Positions 18,471-26,892 of a DNA stretch of 64,000 nt are shown in pieces. Source of the DNA: Candidatus Methylomirabilota bacterium (GTDB lineage Bacteria > Methylomirabilota > Methylomirabilia > Rokubacteriales > DASRDR01); assembly GCA_036005065.1 (NCBI GenBank), contig DASYQW010000065.1, positions 1 through 64,000 on the forward strand, in the 5' to 3' direction. Both the position numbers and the translations under genes were made by a program. Numbering within the stretch: the stretch's first letter is position 1; each line of letters begins with the position of its first letter. The notes under the pieces are model-generated. The model worked only from the letters and a program-made list of their open reading frames with translations. It was not told where the DNA came from and ran no database searches.

Positions 18471-18604
18471 GAGTGTCGGAGTAATCCGGCCCGGCGCCGA
18501 CCAGCGAGCGCGTGGTATCTCGGGGAGCGCTCAGAGCGGCGGCTTCGCCGCCGCCACGACGGGGGGGCATCGGGGGTCTTCCGAGACCCCCTCGAAATGA
18601 CCTA
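18471..18604 (-). repeat. Interspersed repeat family A, copy 1
   Basis: Read leftward, it begins with the TAG stop of mtnA, then GTCATTTCGA, an 8-bp hairpin (18572-18579 with 18584-18591, loop of four), a second GC-only hairpin (18536-18543 with 18547-18554) and a less conserved tail. Similar copies follow the stops at 44576 and 62505. The first hairpin could end transcription, but there is no U-run. Confidence 0.8.
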
Positions 18605-19636
18605 TCGGCCGAAGTCGAAGGGCGGGCGGAAGACGCCGCGCTCGGTCACGATGGCGGTGATGAGCGCGGCCGGGGTCACGTCGAAGGCCGGGTTCCGGGC
18701 GGGAGACGCGGCCGGCGCGATCCGCTGGCCCGCCAGCTCCTGGATCTCCCGCGGGTCGCGCTCCTCGATGGGGATCGCCTGGCCGTCGGGGAGCGTGGGG
18801 TCGATGGTGGAGAAGGGCGCCGCCACGTAGAACGGAAGCCGGTGAGCCTGGGCCAGGACGGCCAGGCCGTACGTTCCGATCTTGTTCGCGGTGTCGCCGT
18901 TGGCGGCGATCCGATCCGCGCCCACCACGACGAGGTCGATCTCGCCTCGCGCCATCATCGAGGCCGCTGCCACGTCCGCGATGAGGGTGTGGGGGATCCC
19001 CTCCTTGGCGAGTTCCCACGCCGTGAGCCGCGCCCCCTGCAGGACCGGCCGCGTCTCGTCCACCCAGACGAAGGGTCGCTTGCCGGCCTCGACGGCGGCT
19101 CGGACGACGCCGAGCGCCGTCCCGTATCCGGCGGTGGCCAGCCCGCCGGCGTTGCAGTGCGTCAGGATGCGCGCGCCCTCGGGGACGAGCGAAGCTCCGT
19201 GAGCCCCGAGGCGCCGGTTGGCCGCGATGTCCTCCTCCAGGATGGTCTCCGCCTCGGCCGCGAGGCGCGCCCGCAGGGTCGCGACCGGGAGTGCCTGGTG
19301 ATCGACGGCATCCCGGCGCATCCGCTCGAGCGCCCAGAAGAGATTCACCGCGGTCGGCCGGGTGGCGGCGAGGCCCTTGATCGCCACCTCGAGGTCCGCC
19401 ATGAAGTCGTCGAAGCGCGTCGCCTGGCTGGCGAGCGCCGCCAGCGCCACGCCGAAGGCCGCCGTCACGCCGATGGCCGGAGCGCCCCGGACGGCGAGCG
19501 AGCGGATCGCCTCGGCCACCTCCTCCCAGGTGCGGCACTCGAGGGAGACCTCCTCGCCCGGGAGCCGCCGCTGATCGAGGAGGAGGACGCGATCGCCCAG
19601 CCAGGCGACCGTGGTGAAGGCGAGCGTGGGCGCCAA
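18602..19636 (-). CDS. mtnA: Methylthioribose-1-phosphate isomerase
   Basis: It isomerises 5-methylthioribose-1-phosphate to the ribulose form in methionine salvage. The 344-residue protein shows SLAVRGAPAIGVTAAFG near residue 47, the catalytic cysteine in THCNAGGLATAGYGT, and the catalytic aspartate in GADRIAANGDTANKIGT. The start is a TTG at 19636, two bases after the DUF167 stop. No other start is available near the conserved N-terminus (VAWLGDRVLLLDQRRLP). The stop codon TAG belongs to a family A repeat, so the present C-terminal end may have been set by repeat insertion. Confidence 0.93.
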   Translation of the reverse strand: MAPTLAFTTVAWLGDRVLLLDQRRLPGEEVSLECRTWEEVAEAIRSLAVRGAPAIGVTAAFGVALAALASQATRFDDFMADLEVAIKGLAATRPTAVNLFWALERMRRDAVDHQALPVATLRARLAAEAETILEEDIAANRRLGAHGASLVPEGARILTHCNAGGLATAGYGTALGVVRAAVEAGKRPFVWVDETRPVLQGARLTAWELAKEGIPHTLIADVAAASMMARGEIDLVVVGADRIAANGDTANKIGTYGLAVLAQAHRLPFYVAAPFSTIDPTLPDGQAIPIEERDPREIQELAGQRIAPAASPARNPAFDVTPAALITAIVTERGVFRPPFDFGR

Positions 19637-19638
19637 GG

Positions 19639-19935
19639 TTACCGGAGCGCGGCCAGGCGGGCCTCGAGCTCGTCCGGCGAGAGCCCGGTGACCCGGATCA
19701 GCTTCGTCCGCGCGCTCTGACCGCGCAGGATCGTGACGGCCGAGCGGGGGCGATCGAGCACCCGAGCGAGCAGTGCCCGGACCGCTTCGTTGGCGGCGCC
19801 GCCGGCGGGGGGCGCGGTGACCCGGACCCGCAGCGCCGCGCCGGCCTGGGCGGCGATCTCGTTCCGCGCCGCCCGCGGCCTCACCTCCACGGTGAGGCGG
19901 GACTCCCGGGGCTCCCGGACCCGATCAGCCGGCAT
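19639..19935 (-). CDS. DUF167 (YggU) family protein
   Basis: This 98-residue protein of the YggU/DUF167 family has the hallmark VRPRAARNEI near residue 18, RVTAPPAGGAANEAVRALLA in the middle and ILRGQSARTKLIRVTGL near the end. The function is unknown; the fold binds nucleic acid-like surfaces in some analyses. Its start overlaps the last 11 bases of divIVA, so it is translationally coupled. It belongs to the conserved yggS-proC-yggT-divIVA group downstream of ftsZ. Confidence 0.88.
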   Translation of the reverse strand: MPADRVREPRESRLTVEVRPRAARNEIAAQAGAALRVRVTAPPAGGAANEAVRALLARVLDRPRSAVTILRGQSARTKLIRVTGLSPDELEARLAALR

Positions 19936-20389
19936 CGGGCGCCGCCAGCTTCTGCTCGATGAGCCGCTGGTGCATCCGGAGCGTGGACAGCAGCTCCTCG
20001 GCCAGCTGGCGCCGCTGCTGCTTGAAGGCCGCGATCTCCGACATCAGCTTGCCCTGCTCCTGGCGCGTCTCCTCGAGGAGCTTCTCGGCCTGGAGCTGTG
20101 CCTCCCGCAGGACGATCTCGGCCGCGCGCCGCGAGTTCTCCTTGAACTCCTCGGCCATCTTCTGCGTGGTGATCAGGGTCTCCTGGAGCGTCTTCTCCCG
20201 CCCTTCCAGGTCGCGGGTCCGGTCCTCGAGCGTCGCCAGCTGCTCCTTCAGGAGGTTGTTCTCCTTGACCAGGTCTTCCCAGTCGTCGGCCACTTCCTCG
20301 AGGAACGCGTCCACCTCCTGGGGGTCGAAGCCGCGGATCAGCTTGACTCCGAACTGCTGCTGCCGAATGTCCATCGCCGACAATCGCAT
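19925..20389 (-). CDS. divIVA: DivIVA-domain cell-division/polarity protein
   Basis: The 154-residue protein has the DivIVA N-terminus (MDIRQQQFGVKLIRGFD then PQEVDAFLEEVADD) that contacts curved membranes. It is followed by an almost uninterrupted coiled coil to about residue 140. The start at 20389 has an ideal AGGAGG site; the frame is open further upstream but only as shadow of yggT. It lies downstream of ftsZ, proC and yggT as in many bacteria, which supports a division or polar-scaffold role. Confidence 0.92.
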   Translation of the reverse strand: MRLSAMDIRQQQFGVKLIRGFDPQEVDAFLEEVADDWEDLVKENNLLKEQLATLEDRTRDLEGREKTLQETLITTQKMAEEFKENSRRAAEIVLREAQLQAEKLLEETRQEQGKLMSEIAAFKQQRRQLAEELLSTLRMHQRLIEQKLAAPDAG

Positions 20390-20412
20390 GGGAGTCCTCC
20401 TGGCCCCCGGGC

Positions 20413-20712
20413 TCAGCTGAGTCGGTAGGCCGCCTGGACGAGGACCGGGACGAGGAATCGCTGAAGGAACATGATCGCCAGGATCACGATGATCGGCGAA
20501 AAGTCGATCCCGGTCTGCCCAGTGGGGAGCCGCCGTCGGATCGGCCCGAGAACTGGCTCCGTGATGCGGTAGAGAAACTGCACGATCGGGTTCCCCGGAT
20601 CGGGATTCACCCAGGACACGAGGGCCCGGATGATGATGATCCACATGTACGCCCAGAGCACGTACTCGATCAGCCAGGCCACGGTCAGCAGGAGCTCGCG
20701 GAAGACGAACAT
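20413..20712 (-). CDS. YggT family membrane protein
   Basis: The 99-residue protein has two hydrophobic helices (AWLIEYVLWAYMWIIIIRAL and FSPIIVILAIMFLQRFLVPV) and the family motif VNPDPGNPIVQFLYRITEPVL followed by PIRRRLP between them. YggT proteins are linked with ion/osmotic homeostasis and septal organisation, but no biochemical role is certain. It starts 4 bases after the proC stop. Confidence 0.92.
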   Translation of the reverse strand: MFVFRELLLTVAWLIEYVLWAYMWIIIIRALVSWVNPDPGNPIVQFLYRITEPVLGPIRRRLPTGQTGIDFSPIIVILAIMFLQRFLVPVLVQAAYRLS

Positions 20713-20716
20713 GTGG

Positions 20717-21541
20717 TTACTTGGGGTCGCCCCGGCCGAGTTCGCGGGAGCGCTGGGTGGCGCGCTCCACCGCGTCGATCAGCGTCCGGCGGAGCCCTCC
20801 GGACTCGAGCGTGTGGATGCCGGCGATGGCCGTGCCACCGGGCGAGGTCACCATGTCCTTGAGCTGACCCGGGTGCGTCCCCGTCTCGATCAGGAGCCGC
20901 GCCGACCCCAGGACCGTCTGGGCCGCCAGCGTCATGGCTGTCTGGCGGTCGAGCCCGACTCGCACCCCGCCGTCCGCCAGCGCCTCGACGACGAGAGCGA
21001 TGTAGGCGGGGCCCGAGCCCGACAGTCCCGTCACCGCGTCCATCAGCTCCTCCTCGAGCACCACCACCTTGCCGACCGCCGAGAAGATCTCCTGCGCCGT
21101 CTCCAGGTCGCCAGGCTCCAGCCCCTCGGCCCGGGCGATGGCGGTGGCCCCTTCCAGGACCAGGGCCGGCGTGTTCGGCATGGTCCGGATCAGCCGGATT
21201 CCCGGGGGGAGACAGCTCCGGATCTTGCCGGTCGACACCCCGGCGGCGATGGAGACGAGGAGCTTCCCGTCGACCACCGGGGAGATCTCGGTGAGGACCA
21301 TCGCGAGGATCTGCGGCTTCACGGCCAGGATCACGACGTCGACCCGGCGCACGAGCAGGCGATTGTCCGAAAGGGTGTGGACACCGTAGAACCGCGCCAG
21401 CTCCTCGAGCCGATCGAGGCGCACGTCGGCGACGAAGAGGTTCTCGGGCGGGATCAAGCCGGTCTTGAGGAGGCCGCGGATCAGGGCCTCGCCCATGTTG
21501 CCGCCACCCAGGAAGCCGACCTTCTTCCCCTTGATCGACAC
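20717..21541 (-). CDS. proC: Pyrroline-5-carboxylate reductase
   Basis: It reduces pyrroline-5-carboxylate to proline with NAD(P)H. The 274-residue protein has the N-terminal dinucleotide loop FLGGGNMGEALIRGLL, VILAVKPQ, IRTMPNTPALV and the C-terminal signature SGSGPAYIALVVEAL then LKDMVTSPGGTAIAGI. The start is a GTG at 21541, three bases after the stop of a small repeat-containing ORF. The ribosome site is weak, so coupling to the upstream frame is plausible. Confidence 0.95.
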   Translation of the reverse strand: MSIKGKKVGFLGGGNMGEALIRGLLKTGLIPPENLFVADVRLDRLEELARFYGVHTLSDNRLLVRRVDVVILAVKPQILAMVLTEISPVVDGKLLVSIAAGVSTGKIRSCLPPGIRLIRTMPNTPALVLEGATAIARAEGLEPGDLETAQEIFSAVGKVVVLEEELMDAVTGLSGSGPAYIALVVEALADGGVRVGLDRQTAMTLAAQTVLGSARLLIETGTHPGQLKDMVTSPGGTAIAGIHTLESGGLRRTLIDAVERATQRSRELGRGDPK

Positions 21542-21544
21542 CGC

Positions 21545-21751
21545 TCAGTTCAGCTTGGGGCGGGAGCGCCTGCTGCCGCTCCCCCCCAACTCCCCCCACC
21601 AGCAGCCCGCTGCTTGCCGTTGTCCCCGCACGGCCACATCCCGCATCGATCTCTTCACGCGCCCTCGGTTCAGCTTGGGGCGGGAGCGCCTGCTGCCGCC
21701 CGCTGCTTGCCGTTGTCCCCGCCGAGAAACGTCTCGCATGGATTCCGTCAC
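21545..21751 (-). CDS. Possible small Arg-rich protein made of two tandem units
   Basis: This 68-codon frame starts at GTG four bases after the yggS stop and ends three bases before the proC start. It contains the repeated blocks MRDV..RGQRQAAG and SRRSRPKLN. The DNA repeats behind it are 120 bases apart and differ by a 27-base insertion, both multiples of three, so the frame is kept. That and the fit between neighbours favour coding; the low complexity and high Arg content favour a non-coding repeat. No family recognised. Confidence 0.3.
   Translation of the reverse strand: MTESMRDVSRRGQRQAAGGSRRSRPKLNRGRVKRSMRDVAVRGQRQAAGCWWGELGGSGSRRSRPKLN
21548..21722. repeat. Two near-identical direct repeats between yggS and proC
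   Basis: The 32 bases at 21548-21579 recur exactly at 21668-21699. The following block at 21607-21629 recurs immediately after the second copy, at about 21699-21722. The first copy carries an extra 27-base C-rich insert. The period is 120 bases. Confidence 0.85.
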
Positions 21752-21755
21752 GGGC

Positions 21756-22451
21756 TCAGTGCCCTCGGGGCCCGAAGATCGCCGTACCCACTCGCACGAG
21801 GGTCGCGCCCTCCTCCACCGCCACCTCGAAATCCCCGCTCATCCCCATCGAGAGCTCGCCCAGGTCGGGACCGAGCCCCCAACCCCGCGCCGTCTCCCGG
21901 AGCTTCGCCAGCTCGCGGTAGTACGGGCGCGACTCCTCCGGGTCCCGGGGCAGCGGGGGAATCGTCATGAGCCCGCGCAGCCGGAGGCCCGGCATCCCGG
22001 CCATCGCCTCCAGCGCCGGGCGGAGCGCGGCCGGCCGGAAGCCGCCCTTCGACGATTCGTCGGCCACGTTCACCTGCACCAGGACCTCGGCTCGGCGGCC
22101 CTCGCGAACGGCCCGCGCCGAGAGCGTCTCCGCGAGCGGGAGGCGGTCGAGGGACTGAATCACGTCGAAGCACGCGAGAGCGTCGCGCACCTTGTTGGTC
22201 TGGAGGTGGCCGACCAGGTGCCAGGGCACGGACCGGCCCAGCACGGCGATCTTCTCGCGGGCTTCCTGGACCCGGTTCTCCCCGAGCGCCGGCACGCCCG
22301 CGTCGATCGCCGCCTGGATCCGCTCCACCGGCACCGTCTTGGACACCGCGACGATCAGCACGGCGTCGGGCCGGCGGCCGGCCCGCTCGGCCGCGCGGGC
22401 CACCCGCTCCCGGACGGCCGCCACATTGGCCCCGATCTGGCCGTCACCCAT
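21756..22451 (-). CDS. YggS family PLP homeostasis protein
   Basis: This 231-residue PLP-binding barrel of the YggS/PROSC (PLPBP) family carries the PLP lysine in IVAVSKTVP near residue 35. It also shows ALGENRVQEAREKI, WHLVGHLQTNKVRD, VNVADESSKGGF and the closing phosphate site SMGMSGDFEVAVEEGATLVRVGTAIFG; these are individual motifs along the protein. It stores or delivers PLP rather than catalysing a reaction. ATG 22451 matches the family start; there is no clear ribosome site and a TACAAT lies 12 bases upstream, hinting at an almost leaderless mRNA. Confidence 0.93.
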   Translation of the reverse strand: MGDGQIGANVAAVRERVARAAERAGRRPDAVLIVAVSKTVPVERIQAAIDAGVPALGENRVQEAREKIAVLGRSVPWHLVGHLQTNKVRDALACFDVIQSLDRLPLAETLSARAVREGRRAEVLVQVNVADESSKGGFRPAALRPALEAMAGMPGLRLRGLMTIPPLPRDPEESRPYYRELAKLRETARGWGLGPDLGELSMGMSGDFEVAVEEGATLVRVGTAIFGPRGH

Positions 22452-22463
22452 AGGTAATCGTGT

Positions 22464-22493
22464 ATTGTAGCCTTTCTGTCGGGGCCCTGCCAC
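22464..22493 (-). promoter_or_regulatory. Candidate promoter immediately upstream of yggS
   Basis: Leftward GTGGCA (22493-22488), an 18-base spacer and TACAAT (22469-22464), ending 12 bases before the yggS ATG. The predicted leader is only about 5 bases. Confidence 0.5.
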
Positions 22494-22516
22494 CAATCCC
22501 CCATCCGGGACGGCCT

Positions 22517-23263
22517 TCAGTCGAGCAGGGCCAGCGCGGCCAGCCGCCCGCCCCCGCCCTCGCGCCGATAGGAGAAGAAGAGGTCACGGCGACAGGAGGT
22601 GCAGAGACGCGGGTTGACGATCGCCTCGGGTCGCACGCCGGCCGCGGCCAGCTGGTCGGCGTTGGCCTGCCAGAGATCGAGCCACCACCTGCCCGGGCCA
22701 TGCGGGCGGGCCCAGCGCGCCCACTCCCGCGGGAACGCGGCGCGCAGGGGACCCGTGACGGGCTCGTCCACCTCGTAGCAGCAGGGGCCGATCGACGGCC
22801 CGATGGCGGCCAGGAGGTGCGCGGGCCGGACTCCGAAGCGCGAGACCAGGAGCGCGACGAGGTGTCCGAGAAGCCCGGTGACGGTCCCTCGCCAGCCGGC
22901 GTGCGCGACGGCCAGCACGCGACACTCGGGGTCGGCCAGGACGACTGCCAGGCAGTCGGCGGTGAAGATGGCCAGAGGCCGGCGCGGCGCCGCGGTGATG
23001 AGGGCGTCGCCGACGCCGGCCAGGCCGGGCGGGACGTCGTCAGCCACGAGACAGCGCGCGCCGTGGACCTGCCGGGCATAGTGGATGGCGCCCGGGCCGA
23101 CCCCGAGCGACGCCAGCGCGGGGCCGTCACCGAACGGGCCTGCCGACGCGGAGACGGGCCCGATCGGAGCGTGGTGGCGGGTCGTGAAGGCGTGGCGGAC
23201 GCCGACCGCCGCGAGCGGATCGAGGGTGAGGTGGGTCGGGGGCGTGTTGTGAAACGTCACCAC
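22517..23263 (-). CDS. pgeF: Multicopper-laccase-fold purine nucleoside phosphorylase / peptidoglycan editing factor
   Basis: This 248-residue YfiH/DUF152 family protein has zinc ligands visible in RQVHGARC, TADCLAVVLAD and VAHAGWRGTV; GPSIGPCCYEVDE and NPRLCTSCRRDLFFSYRREG complete the signature. Members act on adenosine/inosine as purine nucleoside phosphorylases, and in E. coli PgeF prevents wrong amino acids entering the peptidoglycan stem. It sits between ftsZ and yggS, as usual near dcw clusters. The start at GTG 23263 agrees with the family length. Confidence 0.92.
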   Translation of the reverse strand: MVTFHNTPPTHLTLDPLAAVGVRHAFTTRHHAPIGPVSASAGPFGDGPALASLGVGPGAIHYARQVHGARCLVADDVPPGLAGVGDALITAAPRRPLAIFTADCLAVVLADPECRVLAVAHAGWRGTVTGLLGHLVALLVSRFGVRPAHLLAAIGPSIGPCCYEVDEPVTGPLRAAFPREWARWARPHGPGRWWLDLWQANADQLAAAGVRPEAIVNPRLCTSCRRDLFFSYRREGGGGRLAALALLD

Positions 23264-23351
23264 GGGCTGGGAGACGCGGGTGAGCGCGGGCGCCCCCGGC
23301 TAGCCGGCCACCACGTGAGTGACCCGACACGGCCGAGCGGGGCCCCGCACG

Positions 23352-24539
23352 CTAGTCGGCTTGCCTCCGCAGGAACGCCGGAATATCCAGGTCGTCCGCG
23401 AGCGGATCGCTGCCGTCGGCGCGGACGCCGTCCACGCGCGGCCGGCGCCAGGGCGCCCGCTCCCCACCGCGGAAGGCCTTGAGGTCAACGGCTCGACCGG
23501 CCAGGGCCGGGCCGACGCCCGCCCCCACCAGGGCCGCCGGCGCCCCGATCGCCGGTGCGCCTCGCCGGTCGTCGAACCCGGTGGCGATGACGGTGACCCG
23601 GATCTCCTCCACGAGCGTCTCATCCACGACCGCGCCCACGATGATGTTGGCCTCCTCGTGGGCCGCCTCGGCCACCGCGCTGGCGGCCTCGTTCACCTCG
23701 TGGAGCGTGAGGTCCGGACCGCCCGTGATGTTGATCAAGACCCCCCGGGCTCCCTCGATGGAGGTCTCCTCGAGGAGCGGGCTGGCGATCGCCTTCTGGG
23801 CGGCGTCGATCGCCCGGTGCTCGCCGCGTCCCACGCCGGCGCCCATGAGCGCGAGCCCCATCCCCGACATGATCGTGCGGACATCCGCGAAGTCCAGGTT
23901 GATGAGCCCCGGCACGAGGATCAGGTCCGAGATGCCCTGGACCGCCTGGTGGAGCACCGAGTCCGCGACCCGGAAGGCCTCCTGGAGCGAGGTGCCCTTC
24001 TCGACCACGGTGAGGAGGCGCTGGTTCGGGATCTGGATGAGCGTGTCGACGATCCCCCGGAGCTCCTGGATCCCGGCGTCCGCCTGCCGGCTGCGGCGGC
24101 TCCCCTCGAAGGCGAACGGCTTGGTGACGACCGCCACCGTGAGGGCCCCGAGCTCCTTGGCCAGGCTCGCCACGACCGGGGCGGCGCCGGTGCCCGTCCC
24201 GCCACCCATGCCGGCGGTGATGAAGATCATGTCCGCGCCGCCCAAGGTCTGTTGCAGGACCTCGCGGTCCTCGCTCGCCGCTCGCCGGCCGATCTCGGGG
24301 TCGGAGCCGGCGCCGAGGCCGCCGGTGAGCTTGGCGCCCAGCTGGATCTTCATCGGCGCGGGGGAGGCTCGAAGCGCCTGCGCATCGGTATTGGCCACGA
24401 TGAAAGTCACGCCGGCGAACCGCGAGGCGATCATGCGGTTCACCGCGTTGGACCCCCCGCCGCCGAGCCCGACCACCTTGATCTTGGCCGCGAGCTGGTC
24501 GTCCTCTTCCTCGAGCCGGAAGATCAACCCCTCCGCCAT
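23352..24539 (-). CDS. ftsZ: Cell-division GTPase FtsZ
   Basis: This is the tubulin homologue that forms the Z-ring. The 395-residue protein has [17 protein letters not shown] at the N-terminus, the tubulin signature [13 protein letters not shown] near residue 105, the T7 synergy loop [11 protein letters not shown], a variable Gly/Ala/Arg-rich linker, and a C-terminal peptide [12 protein letters not shown] for FtsA contact. The linker is short. ATG 24539 sits 157 bases after ftsA, a gap filled by a family B repeat. Confidence 0.98.
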   Translation of the reverse strand: MAEGLIFRLEEEDDQLAAKIKVVGLGGGGSNAVNRMIASRFAGVTFIVANTDAQALRASPAPMKIQLGAKLTGGLGAGSDPEIGRRAASEDREVLQQTLGGADMIFITAGMGGGTGTGAAPVVASLAKELGALTVAVVTKPFAFEGSRRSRQADAGIQELRGIVDTLIQIPNQRLLTVVEKGTSLQEAFRVADSVLHQAVQGISDLILVPGLINLDFADVRTIMSGMGLALMGAGVGRGEHRAIDAAQKAIASPLLEETSIEGARGVLINITGGPDLTLHEVNEAASAVAEAAHEEANIIVGAVVDETLVEEIRVTVIATGFDDRRGAPAIGAPAALVGAGVGPALAGRAVDLKAFRGGERAPWRRPRVDGVRADGSDPLADDLDIPAFLRRQAD

Positions 24540-24596
24540 TGTCCCCCCCTCCCGTGAAAGGCTCGTGTTCCCCGCGCTCCCTCAGCTCCTCCCCCG

Positions 24597-24696
24597 CCGC
24601 GGGGGGGAGGCAGGCCCCGAAGCCGTCGCCGAAAGGCGACGGCCGCGGCTTTGCCGCGGGGGCATTCTCCGGGGGCCGTCGAGGCCCCCTCCGAAG
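24597..24696. repeat. Interspersed repeat family B, copy 1 (between ftsA and ftsZ)
   Basis: Three successive GC-rich hairpins run from GGGGGGAGGCAGGCC at the ftsZ side to a GGGGGCC-TCGA-type hairpin touching the ftsA TAA stop at 24697. The other long copy, in opposite orientation, is at 31797-31895. On the ftsA-ftsZ mRNA these hairpins could slow transcription or protect RNA ends. Confidence 0.7.
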
Positions 24697-25944
24697 TTAG
24701 AAGAGCTGCCCGACCCACTCCCGTACCCGGCGCACTGCGCGCCCCACGCCGGGCAGCGACCCGTCGGCGGCCGGACCCGCGAAGGCCGTCCCGGCCGGCC
24801 GGTCGCGCCGGGCCCCGTAGAGGACCAGCCCCACGCCGGTTGCGTACATCGGGTTCTCCACCCGGTCGTACAGTCCCCCGACCCACTTCGGGATCCCGCG
24901 GCGGACGGGGAGATCGAAGATCGACTCGGCCAGCTCGGGTACCCCCGCCATGACCGTGGCGCCGCCCGTCACGACGACGCCGGCAGTGGCCGCGTCCTCC
25001 AGCCCGGCCTGGGTGATGCCGCGCGCCACCAGCGTGAAGATCTCCTCGATCCGCGCCTGGATGATCCGCGCGAGCGTGTGTCGCGAGAGCACGCGCGGCT
25101 TGCGGCCCCCGATCGACGGGACCTCGACCGTCTCCTCCTCGAAGATGAGCGCCGTCTGTGCGCAGCCGTACACCTTCTTGAGCTCCTCGGCATCGGCCAG
25201 CGGCGCCCGAAGCCCTACCGCGATATCGTTGGTGATGTGGTCGCCGCCGAGGGGAATGACCGCCGTGTGCCAGACGGCGCCCTCGCGGAAGAGTGCCACG
25301 TCGGTGGTGCCGCCCCCGATGTCGATCACGACCACGCCGAGGTCGCGCTCGTCCGGCGTCAGGACCGATTCGGCCGACGCCAGCGGCTGCAGGACGAGGT
25401 CTCGCACCGTCAGCCCGGCCCGGTTCACGCTGCGCACGACATTCTGGGCCGCCGCCACCGCTCCGGTGACGAGGTGCACCTCGACGCCCAGACGGCTGCC
25501 GAGCATTCCGAGCGGCTCACGGATCCCGTCCTGGTCGTCGATCGAGAAGGCTTGGATGAGGACGTGGAGAATCTCGCGGTCGGGCACCAGCGGCACGTCG
25601 CGCGCGACCCCGAGGGCCCGCTCGACGTCGGCCGGGCCGACTTCGCGGCCCCGTCCCTGGACGGCCACCACGCCCTGACTGTTGATCCCGGTGAGGTGCC
25701 CACCCCCGATCGACGCGTAGACGGCGTCGACTTCCACGCCGGCCATCTGCTCCGCCTCCTGGACGGCGCGCTTGATCGCCTCGACCGTGGAGTCGATGTT
25801 CACGACCATCCCCTTCCGAAGCCCCCGCGAAGGGTGCTGGCCGATGCCGAGAATGTCCACTCCGCTCGAGCTCACCTCCCCGATCAAGGCGCAGACCTTG
25901 GTGGTCCCGACGTCCAGACCCGCGATCGTGGGCGATTTCCGCAT
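24697..25944 (-). CDS. ftsA: Cell-division protein FtsA
   Basis: This actin-like ATPase anchors FtsZ to the membrane. The 415-residue protein has the ASKHA phosphate-1 loop AGLDVGTTKVCALIGE, the 1C subdomain, phosphate-2 motif VVIDIGGGTTDVALF and adenosine loop VVTGGATVMAGV. The C-terminal helix RAVRRVREWVGQLF is amphipathic and membrane-targeting. It follows ftsQ by two bases. Confidence 0.97.
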   Translation of the reverse strand: MRKSPTIAGLDVGTTKVCALIGEVSSSGVDILGIGQHPSRGLRKGMVVNIDSTVEAIKRAVQEAEQMAGVEVDAVYASIGGGHLTGINSQGVVAVQGRGREVGPADVERALGVARDVPLVPDREILHVLIQAFSIDDQDGIREPLGMLGSRLGVEVHLVTGAVAAAQNVVRSVNRAGLTVRDLVLQPLASAESVLTPDERDLGVVVIDIGGGTTDVALFREGAVWHTAVIPLGGDHITNDIAVGLRAPLADAEELKKVYGCAQTALIFEEETVEVPSIGGRKPRVLSRHTLARIIQARIEEIFTLVARGITQAGLEDAATAGVVVTGGATVMAGVPELAESIFDLPVRRGIPKWVGGLYDRVENPMYATGVGLVLYGARRDRPAGTAFAGPAADGSLPGVGRAVRRVREWVGQLF

Positions 25945-25946
25945 CG

Positions 25947-26879
25947 TTACCGTTCCTTGTGCGCCCGCCTGGCGGTCAGGCCGCGGGGCTTGAGCACCAC
26001 CAGGTCGCGGAAACGGAGATCCACGGATTCCACGCGCTCCCCTCGCTCCTCGAGCTCGCCGAGCACGCCGTCGAGCCGCGCGAGGCGCTCATCCCAGCCC
26101 TCACGGCCCACGCGCACCTCCACGCCCTCCGCGGTGTAGAACACGGGGCCCTCGCCCCGCGACAGGTCGATCTCGGACACGACGGCCGCGACCCGGCCTC
26201 CCGTGCGCTGGACGGCGCGCAGGAGCGCGAGCCCGGTCTGGAGGCGGTCCCCGACCGGGTAGTCGGCGCCGGCCGAGGGGCGTTCGACGCCGCCGAGGAT
26301 CGGCAGCGGGGGCGCGGTCGGGCGTCGCTCGGGGCCGACCAGGTGGCCGTCGGCGTCGACCCAGTGGAGGCCGCCTTCGGGCCCGGTCACGTTGATCAGC
26401 GCGTAGGGCTGGCGCTCGTCGACCGCGACGGCGACCCGGCCCGGCAAATGGCGGATCACGCGGGCGCGTTGGACACCGGGCAGCGCTTCCACGCGGTCGA
26501 CGACGGCCTCCGAATCCAGGAGGAGCAGGTTCGTCCCTGGCTCGATCCGGGCGGCCGCCAGGATGGCGGCCTCGGGGATGCGGCGTGTCCCTCGCACCTC
26601 GACGTGCCGGACGGCGAGGAGGGGAGTGGTCGTCAGCGCGTGGACGCCCGCGCCGGCGACGGCGGCGAGCACGGTGAGCCCGAGCCCCGTCCCCAGCACC
26701 CACCCCGTGGTACGGAGCGCGCGGCGCAGGCGCCGGGACCGGCGGGCCGGGTGCCGCTGACTGGCGATGAACGGCTGGCGCGACGCGGTATCGACCGGAC
26801 GCCCGGGACGGGTTCGCGGGACCAGGAGCGCGCCTCGGCTCCGGCCGGGACCACTCAGCGAGGGCACCCTGGAAGCCAT
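25947..26879 (-). CDS. ftsQ: Cell-division protein FtsQ
   Basis: This bitopic septal protein has 310 residues: a basic cytoplasmic tail of about 65 residues, one transmembrane helix (GLGLTVLAAVAGAGVHAL), then a POTRA domain (LAVRHVEVRGTRRIPEAAIL) and the FtsQ/DivIB domain with LPGVQRARVIRHLPGRVAV and ERQPYALI. ATG 26879 is used because it has a GGAAGG site 13 bases after murB; upstream in-frame starts lie inside murB. Confidence 0.93.
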   Translation of the reverse strand: MASRVPSLSGPGRSRGALLVPRTRPGRPVDTASRQPFIASQRHPARRSRRLRRALRTTGWVLGTGLGLTVLAAVAGAGVHALTTTPLLAVRHVEVRGTRRIPEAAILAAARIEPGTNLLLLDSEAVVDRVEALPGVQRARVIRHLPGRVAVAVDERQPYALINVTGPEGGLHWVDADGHLVGPERRPTAPPLPILGGVERPSAGADYPVGDRLQTGLALLRAVQRTGGRVAAVVSEIDLSRGEGPVFYTAEGVEVRVGREGWDERLARLDGVLGELEERGERVESVDLRFRDLVVLKPRGLTARRAHKER

Positions 26880-26892
26880 CCTTCCGCCGCTC

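Noticed and set aside
21548-21722. CRISPR-like array
   Set aside because: Only two unequal copies without regular unique spacers, and no cas genes in the window.
24597-24700. Family B hairpins as classical Rho-independent terminators
   Set aside because: No U-run follows the stems, and the genes on both sides belong to one operon.
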